Positions 36,990 through 47,661 of a DNA stretch of 64,000 nucleotides are shown piece by piece (positions within the stretch are counted from its first letter, which is position 1; every line of letters starts with the position of its first letter). Where the stretch lies: positions 9,245,784-9,309,783 of the forward strand of contig NC_035169.2 in NCBI RefSeq assembly GCF_001659605.2. Reading direction: 5' to 3'. This DNA comes from Manihot esculenta. Lineage: Eukaryota > Streptophyta > Magnoliopsida > Malpighiales > Euphorbiaceae. Position numbers and translations under genes: made by a program. The notes beneath the pieces are model-generated. The model saw only the letters and a list, made by a program, of their open reading frames with translations. It was not told where the DNA came from and searched no databases.

Positions 36990-39900
36990 ATGGCTAACCA
37001 CAAGGAAAACCACACCAGCAACACCCCAAACGGCCTGAGTTCTACTCACGAATGTCAGCAGTTTTCATTTTCCAGTCTCACAACCCCATCAAACCAACCA
37101 CCTGTACTGTTCAATCCCTCGCCGAGCTCGTTAGGGAATATACGCAAAACAACCCTATTTGACCAAGAGCTTCAAACCATGGCTCTTCAGCTGCAGAACA
37201 CTGTCCACTGGCTGGGGCAGATGCTACAACAAAAGGGCCTCAACACACCCCTGAGCGTACCTCCTGTAGTTGAAGGCTTCAACACCACTGAACCTTAACC
37301 CACCTTCAACTACCAAATCCCCAACAGAGTAGCTAGAGAATGGGTGAAAGAAGTGGAGAGACTGATAGGGAGAATGAGCCCGCGGTCAGGGCCAGAGGCC
37401 GAAGGGTGAGAGAGCTTATTGGGAACGATGAGGCAGAGAGCTATTATGCTAGGCCAACAGGGAGGACAGAAAGCGAAGAGTGGGAGAGGGGATATCGCCA
37501 GGAGAGAAGGCCTGAGAGGTAGGAGAGGAGGCAGAATTGGGGACTTGAAATGAATAGACAACCCTGGGATAGGAGAGAGTAGAGAACGTACCAGCCCCGG
37601 ATCCCTGAGGCCATCACCCCTCTGAATGTATCCAGAGCCGAACTGCTCATGGTGGTGCAAGACAAAGACTTCATCCAATGGCCTAAACCCATGAGAGCTG
37701 AGGTCAGCCAAAAGGATCCAGACAAATACTGCCAATATCACCGGATACACGGCCATGATACTAACAGTTGCTACCAGCTAATCAATGAAATAGAAAGACT
37801 GATCAAGAGGGGGCACCTCTGGAACTTTGTGAAAAAACTAGAAGGAGAGAGGCCCCAGCAGAATGCAGTGGTGGAGAGACCCTACAGACAGGGAACAGGG
37901 CCTATGAATGACGGCTTCAGTGGAACCATTAATATGATCGTGGGAGAAACTGGAGGTCGGATGAACAGGAGAGGGAAGAAGAGAAGCCGGAATGGAGAGG
38001 GAGCAGCAATGAAGTCCTGCAGATAGTGGAGCACTCCCCAGTGACCATCTCCTTTTCTTCTAAAGATGCTCACGGGATCCAGATGCCCCATGACAATGCC
38101 TTAGTCATTGAGGTCGTCATTCACAACTTTAGGGTCCGCAAGATCCTGGTAGATGATGGGAGTAAAGTGAACCTGCTGCCCTACAGAGTCTTTCAGCAGA
38201 TGAACATACCGGAGGAGCAGCTGGTGAGGGATCAGGCCCCGGTGGCAGTAGAAGGGAAGGTAAAGGTGGCCCTAACGTTGGGAGAACCACCCCTTGTCAC
38301 ACACTCACTATGCAATTTTCCTTGGGGTGAAGCTCCCCCTAAGCTACAATGCTATTTTGGGAAGGCTGGTGTTGTATGCTTTTGAAGTAGTAACCAGTAT
38401 CTAGTACCTGACTATGAAGTTTCCCACTGAGGCAAGGGTGGGGGTAGTCCGAGGGAGGCAAGAAGAAGCCTAGCTGGTGTATTTGGCCACGGCGGCAGAA
38501 CCAAGACAACAGCTGAAGAGGTGAATTCGGAGGTCATGGAGGTCTGGGATGAAAAGAAGGAGGCCAGGACAGAGCCCCTTGATGAGCTGGAGACATTTCC
38601 ATTATTTGAAGAAGAAGTCGAAAAAGTCTTCAGCCTCAACGCGAGCCTTGACAGAGACTAGAAAGAGGCAGCAATGGCTCTTATTAGAGAACATGCCTCA
38701 AGCTTCGCCTGGAAGCCTTCTGACATGCCGGGGATATACCTCGAGGTGATGACCCATAAGCTCAACGTCCTCCCTGGAGCCAAGCCAATAAAGTAGAAGA
38801 AGAGAGTATTTGTGAAGGAGAAACAACAAGCCACTAGAGAAGAAGTCCAAAAGCTGGAGCAGGCTGGTTTTATTAGGTAAGTAATGAATCCCCATTGGTT
38901 AGCTAACCATGTGTTCATTAAAAAGGCCAATGGCAAATACCAAATGTATATAGATTTTACCGACCTAAACCAGGCCTGCTCCAAAAAATTATTATCCCCA
39001 TTCCCGATATAAATAAAATGATCGATTCTACAGCCGATTTTGATTATATATAGTCCCTTGATGCTATGTCTGGGTATCATCAAATTCCGATGGACAGGTC
39101 AGATGAATAGAAGACCTCATTTATAATCGAAGATGGGACTTATTGCTACAAGGCCATGCCCTTCGGGTTGAAAAATGCAGGGGTGACATATCAACGACTA
39201 ATGAGTAAAATCTTCAAGGGCCAAATAGGGAGAAATGTAGAGGTATATATTGATGACATGGTGGTGAAGAGCCAAACCTTCCAGCAGCACTTGGCCGACC
39301 TAAAAAAAAGTATTTGGGGTGCTAAAGTAGTACAGAATGAGGTTGAACCTGGCAAAATGCACTTTCTTTATCAGAGGGGGAAAATTCCTGGGCTACATGG
39401 TTAATGGGAAGGGCATTGAGCCAAACCCAGAGAAGGTGGAAGCCATATTGAAGATACCAGAGTCGACCTGTGTAAGGGATATGCAAAAGCTCACAGGAAG
39501 GGTGGTAGCACTCAACCGATTCATGTCAAAGTCTACAGAAAGGTGCCTGCCATCCTTCAAAAAACTGAGGAAAGTCCCAAACTTCGAATGGACAGAGGAT
39601 TGCCAAGAAGCCTTCAAAAACCTTAAGCAATACCTTAGTTCACCACATGTGCTCAGCAGCCCTCTAGCCGGGGAAAAACTCTTGATATATTTAAGAGTCT
39701 CAGAACAAGCCATAAGCGTTATGCTGGTAAGAGAAGAAAGGGGAGAGTAGAAGCCAATCTTTTATGTCGCAAGGTGCTCAAAGATGCCGAGGTCAGGTAC
39801 ATGAACATAGAGAAACTGGCGTTTGCCTTATTGCTGGCGGTGAGAAAATTCAGAGTATACCTTGAAAGCCACCAAGGAGTTGTGATGACAGACCAGCCCC

Positions 39901-40062
39901 TGAAGAAAATTCTACATAGACCTGAAACATCAGAACGGATGCGGGCTTAGTCTGTCGAAATCAGCCCGTACTGCCTTGAATATCGACCTCGGACAACCAT
40001 CAAAACCCAAGCCCTAGCTGACTTCATAGCTGAATGCTCTTTCAATATAGAACAGTAGGAAC
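36990..40062 (+). pseudogene. Tat-like Ty3/gypsy gag-pol remnant
   Basis: Decayed frames in element order: gag N-terminus from ATG 36990; gag C-terminus at 37649-38026 with the KYCQYHRIHGHDTNSCYQL block; protease at 38026-38385 with VDDGSKVNLL at the active site; reverse transcriptase at about 38660-39410 with DFTDLN, MPFGLKNAG and an intact YIDDMVV core; and RNase H to about 40060 ending LADFIAEC. At least ten in-frame stops and a few frameshifts interrupt it. The type (DFTDLN-x-AC, Tat-type primer site, no chromodomain seen) fits the Tat/Retand/Ogre side of Ty3/gypsy. It is non-functional as it stands. Confidence 0.85.
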
Positions 40063-40094
40063 AGAGCAAAGGGTTAGAGGTGGTACCCACAATC

Positions 40095-40258
40095 ACAATA
40101 CCGAGGTGATAGACTTCGTATGAGACAACATCATTTGCAGATTTGGGATACCGAGGACACTCATATCAGATAATGGCAAGCAGTTTGACTGCAAATCCTT
40201 CAGGGATTTCACAAAGAACATGGGCATTTGGCATAAGAAAATTCCATTACAAAATCAC
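40095..40258 (+). pseudogene. integrase core fragment, Tat-like
   Basis: Reads VIDFV, a stop, then a run ending CRFGIPRTLISDNGKQF. This is the middle of the integrase catalytic core around its second aspartate. It directly follows the RNase H end, so the linker and the HHCC zinc domain that should lie between are missing here. A matching HHCC piece occurs at 41556. Confidence 0.7.
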
Positions 40259-40262
40259 TATT

Positions 40263-40470
40263 ATGTGATGTGACGGCTGTTGTCGAAGCCGTAAAAAATA
40301 AACCTATTAGTAATCAACAATTAAGAACTGCAGATAATGGCAATAGAATCGAATTCACAGGGATTTAACACTAAGAACTTTCCTAACAATGACTTGGACA
40401 AATTAATAAAAGTAATATAAAAGGGAGTGTTTTTTCCTAACAATGACTTGAGCAAATTAATAAAAGTAAC
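40263..40470. repeat. non-coding retroelement-like block with short tandem repeat
   Basis: Begins TGTGACGGCTGTTGTCGAAG and contains CTGCAGATAATGGCAATAGA, a type of sequence I associate with non-coding plant LTR-element interiors. Two copies of CCTAACAATGACTTG followed by CAAATTAATAAAAGTAA (40382 and 40437) form a short direct repeat. The assignment is tentative. Confidence 0.35.
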
Positions 40471-40479
40471 CAAGTGCTC

Positions 40480-41180
40480 CAGGTTTGGGGTCATCCAACT
40501 TTGCCCTTCTTCAATTTGCATTATTGTGGTGGGTTTTTCAAAAGTGGGGACGTTGATATGCTGTATGTACACCTCATCTGGGAGTTGTTCCAGTTCTTCC
40601 TCGAATAACCGGCTAAGTAGGTCTGCTTCTTCATTCTCCTCCCTAGGTATCCTCAGATATTGTATAACAATCCTCTTGCAGATTTTCAATTCGGTATACC
40701 CCAGGCCTGACGACTTTAGTTATCCTGAAGGGGATCTCCCAAGTTGGTGCCAATTTTCCCACTGTTGCTTTCTTCCCCGTCGCTTCTAATCTTCTCAAGG
40801 CCAGGTCTCTAACTTGCAAGCTACCTTCCCTAACCTTCTGGTTGTAGTAGCGGGCTACTTTTGTTGATAAGCAGCTGTGCATACTTGAGCTTCCTCTCTG
40901 ATTTCCTCTAGGGCATCCAAGTTGCTTCTCAACTTCTCCCCGTTGGTGTCCTCATTGTTGAATTGGACACGGTGAGAAGGAATCTGAAGTTCTATAGGGA
41001 CTACTGCCTCGGTGCCGAATGCCAATGCAACGGTGTTTCCTTCGTCGGCGTCCTAGAGGTAGTCCGAAATGCCTATAGGATGCTGTTGAGCTTAGCTGTC
41101 CAGTTCTTTTTTGCTCTATCCAGCCGCTTCCTTAGTCCCTGAAGGATCGATAGCTTGGTTTGTGACCTTTGTCTGGCCAT
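40480..41180 (-). pseudogene. antisense Tat-like integrase C-terminus joined to an RNase H-integrase linker
   Basis: Read downward from 41180, the minus strand encodes an integrase end (NWTAKL, EAVVPIEL, ARYYNQKVREGSLQVRDLAL, GKLAPTWEIPFRITKVVRPG, VYRIENLQ). At about 40690 it switches frame to YLRIPREENEEADLLSRL and a linker ending WMTPNLE. In an intact element the linker precedes integrase, so the order is permuted. Orientation is opposite to the surrounding plus-strand Tat pieces. Confidence 0.75.
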
Positions 41181-41185
41181 TTTTT

Positions 41186-41552
41186 TGAGGATGAGCTACT
41201 GTTATATATAAGTTTAGTATAGAAATGTAATGTAATGAGATCTATTGAGGTTCATAGTTGTGCTTGACCCTAGTATGTTGTTAATCCCTTTGAGTACATG
41301 ATTTTAATGATACTTATGTAACCAAACTCAATATATGTGATATTACCCCATTGGGGCAATGATGAGATTCTAAAGAGGAGTTAATGTTTATGACTATGTT
41401 TATGTATAGTGCATGCACAGGTTGAGTTTGGTGAATGAATGAATGAATGAATGAATGGAAAGAAAAGTTCAAATTTTTTATGTTTGTTGTTGATCATGTA
41501 TGGGATTAAGCAGGTTCACAAGATGATGTTAGGCTTGCTACGGGTCCCGGAA
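41186..41552 (+). repeat. truncated LTR fragment of the Tekay/Del-type family
   Basis: From AATGTAATGTAATGAG through GTGCTTGACCCTAG, ATTACCCCATTGGGGCA, GTGCATGCACAGGTTGAG and GGCTTGCTACGGGTCCCGG it follows the terminal part of the LTRs at 56640-57000 and, reversed, 53990-54350. The last roughly 80 bp of the LTR are missing, and the left end stops short. It carries a GAATGAATGAATGAATG run at 41432. Confidence 0.75.
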
Positions 41553-41555
41553 AAC

Positions 41556-41880
41556 TGATGACCCCAAACCTCGAGTCAAGAAGAATCACAGCCAGGGCTG
41601 CTAATTATCAAGCGGTAAGGGGAACCCTGTATCAGAGGGGGAAATCCAGCCTGTGGCTCAGATGTGTGGGTCCTAAAAAAGCGACCAGGGTAATTAAAGA
41701 GATACACTAGGGAATTTGTGGAGCACATGAAGGAGCAAACACATTGGCAAATAAAATTTTCAGGCAAGGGTACTACTGGCCCACAATTAAAAAAGATGCT
41801 GAAGAGTTCATCAAAAGGTGCGATATCTGCCAAAGGTTTGCCAATGCTATCAACAGCCCGGCCACACCACAGCCTTGAAG
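41556..41880 (+). pseudogene. integrase HHCC domain fragment, Tat-like
   Basis: Reads MTPNLESRRITARAANYQ, then LYQRGKSS, an IKEIH (stop) GICGAHEG stretch, and KDAEEFIKRCDICQRFAN. The paired His and CDIC cysteines are the integrase zinc-binding domain. One in-frame stop is present. It begins exactly where the antisense linker piece ends (MTPNLE), so the two may be halves of a single original region. Confidence 0.75.
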
Positions 41881-42039
41881 CCTCATGCGTGGAATATTCA
41901 GCACCTAAAAAGGTATTTTCCTTAAAAAGAATGTGTGCAATGTAAAATTTTATACTTTAAAGATATAAATGAGAAATGCTGCCTCTACTCCCTATATCTC
42001 GAGTAGTCCCAAAATAAAGTGAAGAACCCCAAGAACGTT

Positions 42040-43400
42040 TCTCGGCAACTTGATAACTAGTGTTTGATTAGCGAATGTTTCCTAATCAAACTAAACTTCA
42101 GGAGGAATTTGGTTGTGTGGAGCATTTTCCACAACCTAAACTAATTTATTGAAATAAATAGAAGAATCAAAGTATCAATAATCAATTCCAAACTGAAATG
42201 GATTCTATGCTTCAACTAGAGTCTTTTTATTATTGATTTATTCATCTTTTAATCCTTGCTTTTTTTTACTACTTTAGTTAGTTCATCATCATTAAAAAAC
42301 ACTCCCCATTTGAGGGGGGCTCAAGGCCTTTATTTTTTCCTTGTTGATCTTCATCCTCTCAGCCGATTTTGTGGCGTTGGCGGTCCTTTTTTTGAGACCG
42401 GTCGCCTACCTCACTGAGGGCTTCTTCTTCTCAGCCGGTTTTGTAGTGCTGGCGGTTATTTTCCGAGACCAACCACCCACCTCACTAAGGGCTTCTTCCT
42501 CTCAGCTGGTTTTTTAGTGTCGGCGGTCATTTTTCGAGACTGGTCACCTACCTCACTGTTACTTGTGTTCAAATAATCTAGCAATTACAAACCTAAATCA
42601 TTCAAACTAACAATATATTGCTTATGCAATTAAAAGCAATGGGCCCTTGTTGATTCTAATAGCAAGACAATAATAATATGAAGAACAAATTGCATAAATA
42701 TTGAGAAATAGAAGTTTAATAATGGAGTTTCAGATGTCCCAATTCATAACAAAATTGAAACTTCTCCTAATTCAACTAGAGGAAAAGGTTTTTAGCCACT
42801 CATGATAAACAAAGAACACGTAAAAGAGAAAAGGAAGAAGAAAAGGAGAGAGAGAGGCATTGCTGGTGTTGCTGCTGGTGTTGCTGCTGCTGCATGCTGC
42901 CCTTTTATAAGTGAGAAACCCTAGATTAATCATGCTTTAAGTTGAAATCCTATTTTGACTTGGTTTTTTATTCTTTCTTTACTTTGGATTTCTTCATAAA
43001 TAGACCTCTTAGGTTGAAGGACTTTTTTTTGTGCGGTTTTGGAGGTGACTTGAATGAGCCTCGGAGTCTTTGAGATAGGATAGAACTCTTAGACTTTTTA
43101 AAATTTTGAATTTCTACCATTTCCCGCGTTTCTGTACTTTCCTGCTGGAAACAGTTGATTTGGGCAAATCACTTGTACAAATCGTTTCTGCGAGTTACCT
43201 CCGAATTTCAACTGCAACTGTCTTTAGGTGATTTGGCCAGCGATCCGGGCAAATCAACTTGGGCATATCAAGACTTTGAATTTTGGCTTCCTCTTCCTGC
43301 AGCTTCCTTAATCATTCTTTGAGACTTATTTAGCCAAATCACTTCGGCCAAATCAATTTTTCAGCATTTTAAATTATTTTTCATCAAATTTCCATTTTTC
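42040..43400. repeat. non-coding retroelement-like tail
   Basis: No coding frame is present. It contains a CT/AG-rich leader-like part, the 71-72-bp tandem repeat at 42354, a GCTGGT trinucleotide patch near 42860 next to CCCTTTTATAAG, and repeated GGCAAATC motifs (43157-43350). Composition and layout suggest the interior or LTR of a non-autonomous LTR element, but the ends were not found. Confidence 0.35.
42354..42557. repeat. 71-72-bp tandem repeat, nearly three units
   Basis: Units start at about 42358, 42430 and 42501 with CTCAGC. Each carries TTTTGTGG/AGTG, GGCGGT, CGAGACC and CTACCTCACT. Units differ by roughly ten bases each. Such arrays are common in the non-coding 3' parts of Tat-type elements. 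Confidence 0.8.
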
Positions 43401-44880
43401 ATATTTTTTGTAAAAAATATTATAAAAACATAAATTAAATTAAAAAATACATAATTAAGTAGTAATAATAAAAATAAAAATATGAATAAATTATGCTTGA
43501 TCAAGATGCTATTCTATTTAAATTTTAAATAAGTGAGGCTAATTATTAATAGTTTGAATTTATTCAAAAATATTCAAAATCAACTTGATAAACATCAAAT
43601 TAATTGAGCTTCAGTCAAATCTAATTCATGTATTATATATAATAGTTTATTTAATCAACAACTAACATTACAATGGTATTAATATATTAATATATAATGC
43701 TAATTATTATGATTTTAAAAAATCATTTACTTACATAATAATTAATGAAAATTTTCAAAAAAACATATAATATAGCTCTGTTAGAAAAAACTTAAGCAAT
43801 GAATAATTTATAAGAAAATTTACTATTTAATTTCTATATTATAGAAGAATTTATTAATTATTAATTCTTTAATTTTATAAAAAATTTATTAATTAGAATG
43901 TTTTAAATTTTATTATAATATTTAATAATTAATAAACTTTTTAAAATATCAGACATATTTTAATATATTTTTTAAAATTGAAAGATTAATTAATATATTT
44001 TATTATAATATAAAAATTAAATAATATTTTTTTTCTAATTTATATTCTACCATGTATAATTTATTTGTCAAGTGGGGGTAAACCTATCGACACATTCATT
44101 TTCTTGAAATACAAAAAATAAATAATGTAATTAATATAACTGTTAAATTAGAGAAAATTAAATGTAATATAAACACATAATAAAATCACTTTCCATGTAA
44201 TTTGATTAAATTAAATTTTCAGAAAAAAAGAAAATAATAATTTTTATTAGAATTACAAATTTAAATATGGAAATGAAAGCAAATTGGGCGGGGCTGGGCC
44301 CAGAATTAAATTGAACCAGAATCGGGCCTTGATTGACCTGCCAGTTCGGGCTGATTTCTGATTCGGGGCCAGCCTTGTAGGAGAAAAGCCACCAGCATTT
44401 GAATGATGACTCGTGAGTCTCAAGGGACCCATAAGCAATAGTCAGAATTATAACACATAAAGAACACTTGATGGTGGTTAAGTAAGTAAGGTCATAGACA
44501 AGGCAACATCTGTGAATTGATTTCTAGGTCGGCAGGGAACCACAAAACATGGCTGTGATCTTCATGATACGGTTTTGTCTTGGTGGTTTCTAAAACTTTT
44601 CTAGTTTTTGGTAAGGAAATATGAAAGTTTTATGGTCTGATTTGGGACGTAACCACCAGGCTTGACAGCGAAAAGAAAAAGATGAATGAGCATGGAAAAA
44701 GGAAGATAAATTGAGAGATGTTGGAAAGTGAGAAGGACTAGACACAAATGGTAAACAAAAGTGTACGTCGGCAAACAAATGGATGCCAAAATTGGAATCT
44801 TTACAACCCCAGTTGACTACTTTTGCATGAACACAATGAAAGAAGTGAGACTTTATGTGTTATGTGCACTGCTCTTGTTT
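43401..44880. other. AT-rich intergenic stretch before the HPt gene
   Basis: Low-complexity sequence to about 44260, then a more ordinary composition. No gene or RNA gene was recognised. Short frames at 44253-44790 lack family signatures. Confidence 0.55.
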
Positions 44881-44894
44881 ACCATATATATATA

Positions 44895-44902
44895 TATAAA
44901 AG
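44895..44902 (+). promoter_or_regulatory. TATA box of the HPt gene
   Basis: TATAAAAG at the end of a (TA)n run, 92 bases before the ATG at 44994. A CTTCACT heptamer repeated about four times follows at 44922-44951 in the presumed 5' UTR. Confidence 0.65.
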
Positions 44903-44993
44903 CCATCAGCCACTCCTCAATCTTCACTCTTCACTCTTCACTCTTCACTTCACTCTCTCTCTCTCCCTTTTGAGAATTTTCAGGTTGAGTTTA

Positions 44994-46434
44994 ATGGCAT
45001 TGCCTTTGCCTGCTCTCAAAGCACAGCTCAGTAACTTTATCCAATCCATGTTTGACGAGGTATATATATGTGTACACGTTTGCGCATTTTCTTTTTTTTT
45101 TTTAAATATTTGGGTTTTTTTAGGGTTTTTGTTTATATTTATTGTAGGGATTGTTGGATGGCCAGTTTGCTCAAATCCAAGCCTTGCAAGATGAAGCTAA
45201 TCCCAATTTTATTGCTGAAGTGATCACTTCCTTCTGCACAGATGCTGAGAGAATCATAACAGAATTGAATAACTATATGTAATCTCAAAAACTTGATGTG
45301 CATATTAGGGTTTTGTTTTATTTGAACTTTGAAGTGCATGCATATACATATTAGGGTTTTAGAGTTTTACTAACCATTTACTAGTTTTTTTTTTCCTTAA
45401 TTCTTGATATGTATATTATTTGAATTGCTTGTAGGACTCAACCAAATGTGGACTTCTCCAAGTTGGAATCATGTGTTCATCAGCTAAAAGGAAGTAGCTC
45501 AAGGTAATTCATTAATTAATTAGTGAATGAACTAAACAGGTTCATCATTTGCTTTATATCATCTCTTGAATTTAATTGGCATTAATTTTTTTTTAAAAAA
45601 AATTTATCTTGTTTGATCTCCCAGCATTGGAGCACAACGACTGAAACTTGCTTGTGCAGATCTTCAGCAGGCTTTCAATGAAAAAGACAAAGGAAGGTGC
45701 CTGCAAGCTTTAAACATAATCACACGTGAATATTGCAATCTTGGACGGAAATTTAAGACCTTAATTCAGGTAATAATTTTTATTTTTCATTAATTATTAC
45801 ATTTTTGAAAGAGAAGATGGCTTTGGTATGATAATAACAGCTTCTCTTTTAAAATGGGGCAAGGTGTACATAAATCAATATGCAGACTATTTTTTGAATT
45901 TTTAATTAAAAACTTATTTTTTTATTGACAAGTAAACAAAATTTTCATAGATATTACTATTTTTTTTAAGGAATAGCAATAAAAAGGAAAAATTTTCTGG
46001 AAAATGTTGAATGGTGGATTTGGGATATTACATACTTTTCGGTTGTCTGAGAGGGCATTATTAGTGTCTCACCTGTTACCCAACACAATTAACTTTAAAA
46101 ACATAAGAAATTATTGGTCCTGAAGCTCAAGCAGCAATGAGACCCACCTGTGGATCCTACTGTTTGGATCAATCAGTATGTCGCTTGGGGAGCTGCCTAA
46201 TAATTTTCCCAGAAAAGAAAATCTGTCAATTTCTTGCTGCAACATCTGTTTCTTTTAGTCCAAATCATGCAATTCCCGGTGGCAATATCACTGGCAACAC
46301 AATTTTTCATGACAATCATCTTAATGTGTGTTGATTCCATGATGGGTTTGGTTTTTCAGCTGGAGAAAAGAATCTTGGCCAATGAGAGCAACCAACAGCA
46401 ACAAGATGGTTACAATATCACTGGATCTACATAA
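44994..46434 (+). CDS. histidine-containing phosphotransfer protein (AHP type), five exons
   Basis: Exons 44994-45059, 45148-45278, 45435-45503, 45625-45769 and 46360-46434 join in frame to 161 residues with GT-AG introns. The HPt signature HQLKGSSSSIGAQRLK starts at His81, the phosphoacceptor. The N-terminal helices carry GLLDGQFAQIQALQDEANP, a well-kept AHP block. AHPs relay phosphate from cytokinin receptor histidine kinases to response regulators and shuttle between cytosol and nucleus. The histidine is present, so this is not the AHP6-like pseudo-HPt. The C-terminus is a polar Gln-rich tail. The fourth intron is the longest at about 590 bp. It resembles the AHP1-3 class more than AHP4. 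Confidence 0.93.
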
Positions 46435-47661
46435 GGAATCTCACAAGCCATTTCATATTTGTAGTTATAAACTTCTTCTAATTTATCTACATGTGTGTGT
46501 TGTTCATGGCTTGAAATTTTGATTGTGTTAATCTTACAATAAACATCACCAACTGTTATCTTAAATTCTTGTTCTTTCTGATGGTGAATTATGATGTCTG
46601 TCTATTACATGAGTTGCTAAAAACTAAGACTTTACAGAGAATGTCACTAAACCCAGTTCTGTTCTGAAGAGCCCATTTAATTATGTTAGACGTGGAATGA
46701 TCTATGAATGATTTTATAGTTATAACAAGCTGTGGAATTTTTTTTTTTTTTTTTTTTGAAATATCATTCTAATTTTATTTCGACTTTAAAAAAAAACATG
46801 GAATTAAGTAAACTCGTAATAGAAAACTTATTATAAAATAAGGGCTAAACGAAAATTTCATTTAAAATGATACATTTTGTAGGAATTTATTTTTCGAAAG
46901 ATTCTAATTTTTTGAAAATAACTTTTACTTAATTTAGAATAATTCATTTTGGTAAAAAAATATTGGAATAAAATTTTATAAAATCTTGCATAACTTTGAA
47001 TTAAATTGTTGATTTTAAGAAAAGATTAAGGTTAAAAAAATGGATTCTTTTATTTTTTTAAAAAAAATCAATTAAATTAAATTTTAGCAAAATTTTTACA
47101 CTTTTATTTAAAATAAAAAGTTTCACAAAATTTCAATTTAATTTCTTTATTTTTACTACTAATTTTTTTTATTTAAAATAAAAAAAAAAACTTTTTTTTA
47201 ATTTATAAAATTTTTATTTTTTTGGAAAAAATATGCATAATTTCATTTGAGAATTTTTCTTATAAAATCAATCATGCCATGCCAAATGAAAAATGAAAAA
47301 ATAAGTGGTAGAAAAAGGATGGATAAATTCATCAGCAACAGCAAACTCTAGCGTGGTTTGACCTTTCTGAAAAGTCACAAACAAAAATGCGACCGAGGCA
47401 GGAACGTTGACATTATGACTCGACAGAGGTAAAATCACTTAGTCTACCTCAGCACCAAAGTCTTGATTCTTGACAACCATGATAGATGGTTGTGCGCATG
47501 AAACTAGAAATTTTTCAAGGTAGTGGATCAAAAAGCAATCTAGCAATTATGCAAAGTAGAAGTATGCAGCTTAGGTGATGATTCCTGGGGACATAAAGAA
47601 AATACTAACTATTTACATTCGCTAGAGTTATCCACTAGGCTAAAAGCATTACAAGGAAAAT
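46435..47661. other. AT-rich intergenic region between the convergent HPt and IQM genes
   Basis: Holds the two 3' ends. A T17 run is at 46740, and low-complexity A/T sequence covers 46860-47260. No gene was found. Confidence 0.6.
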
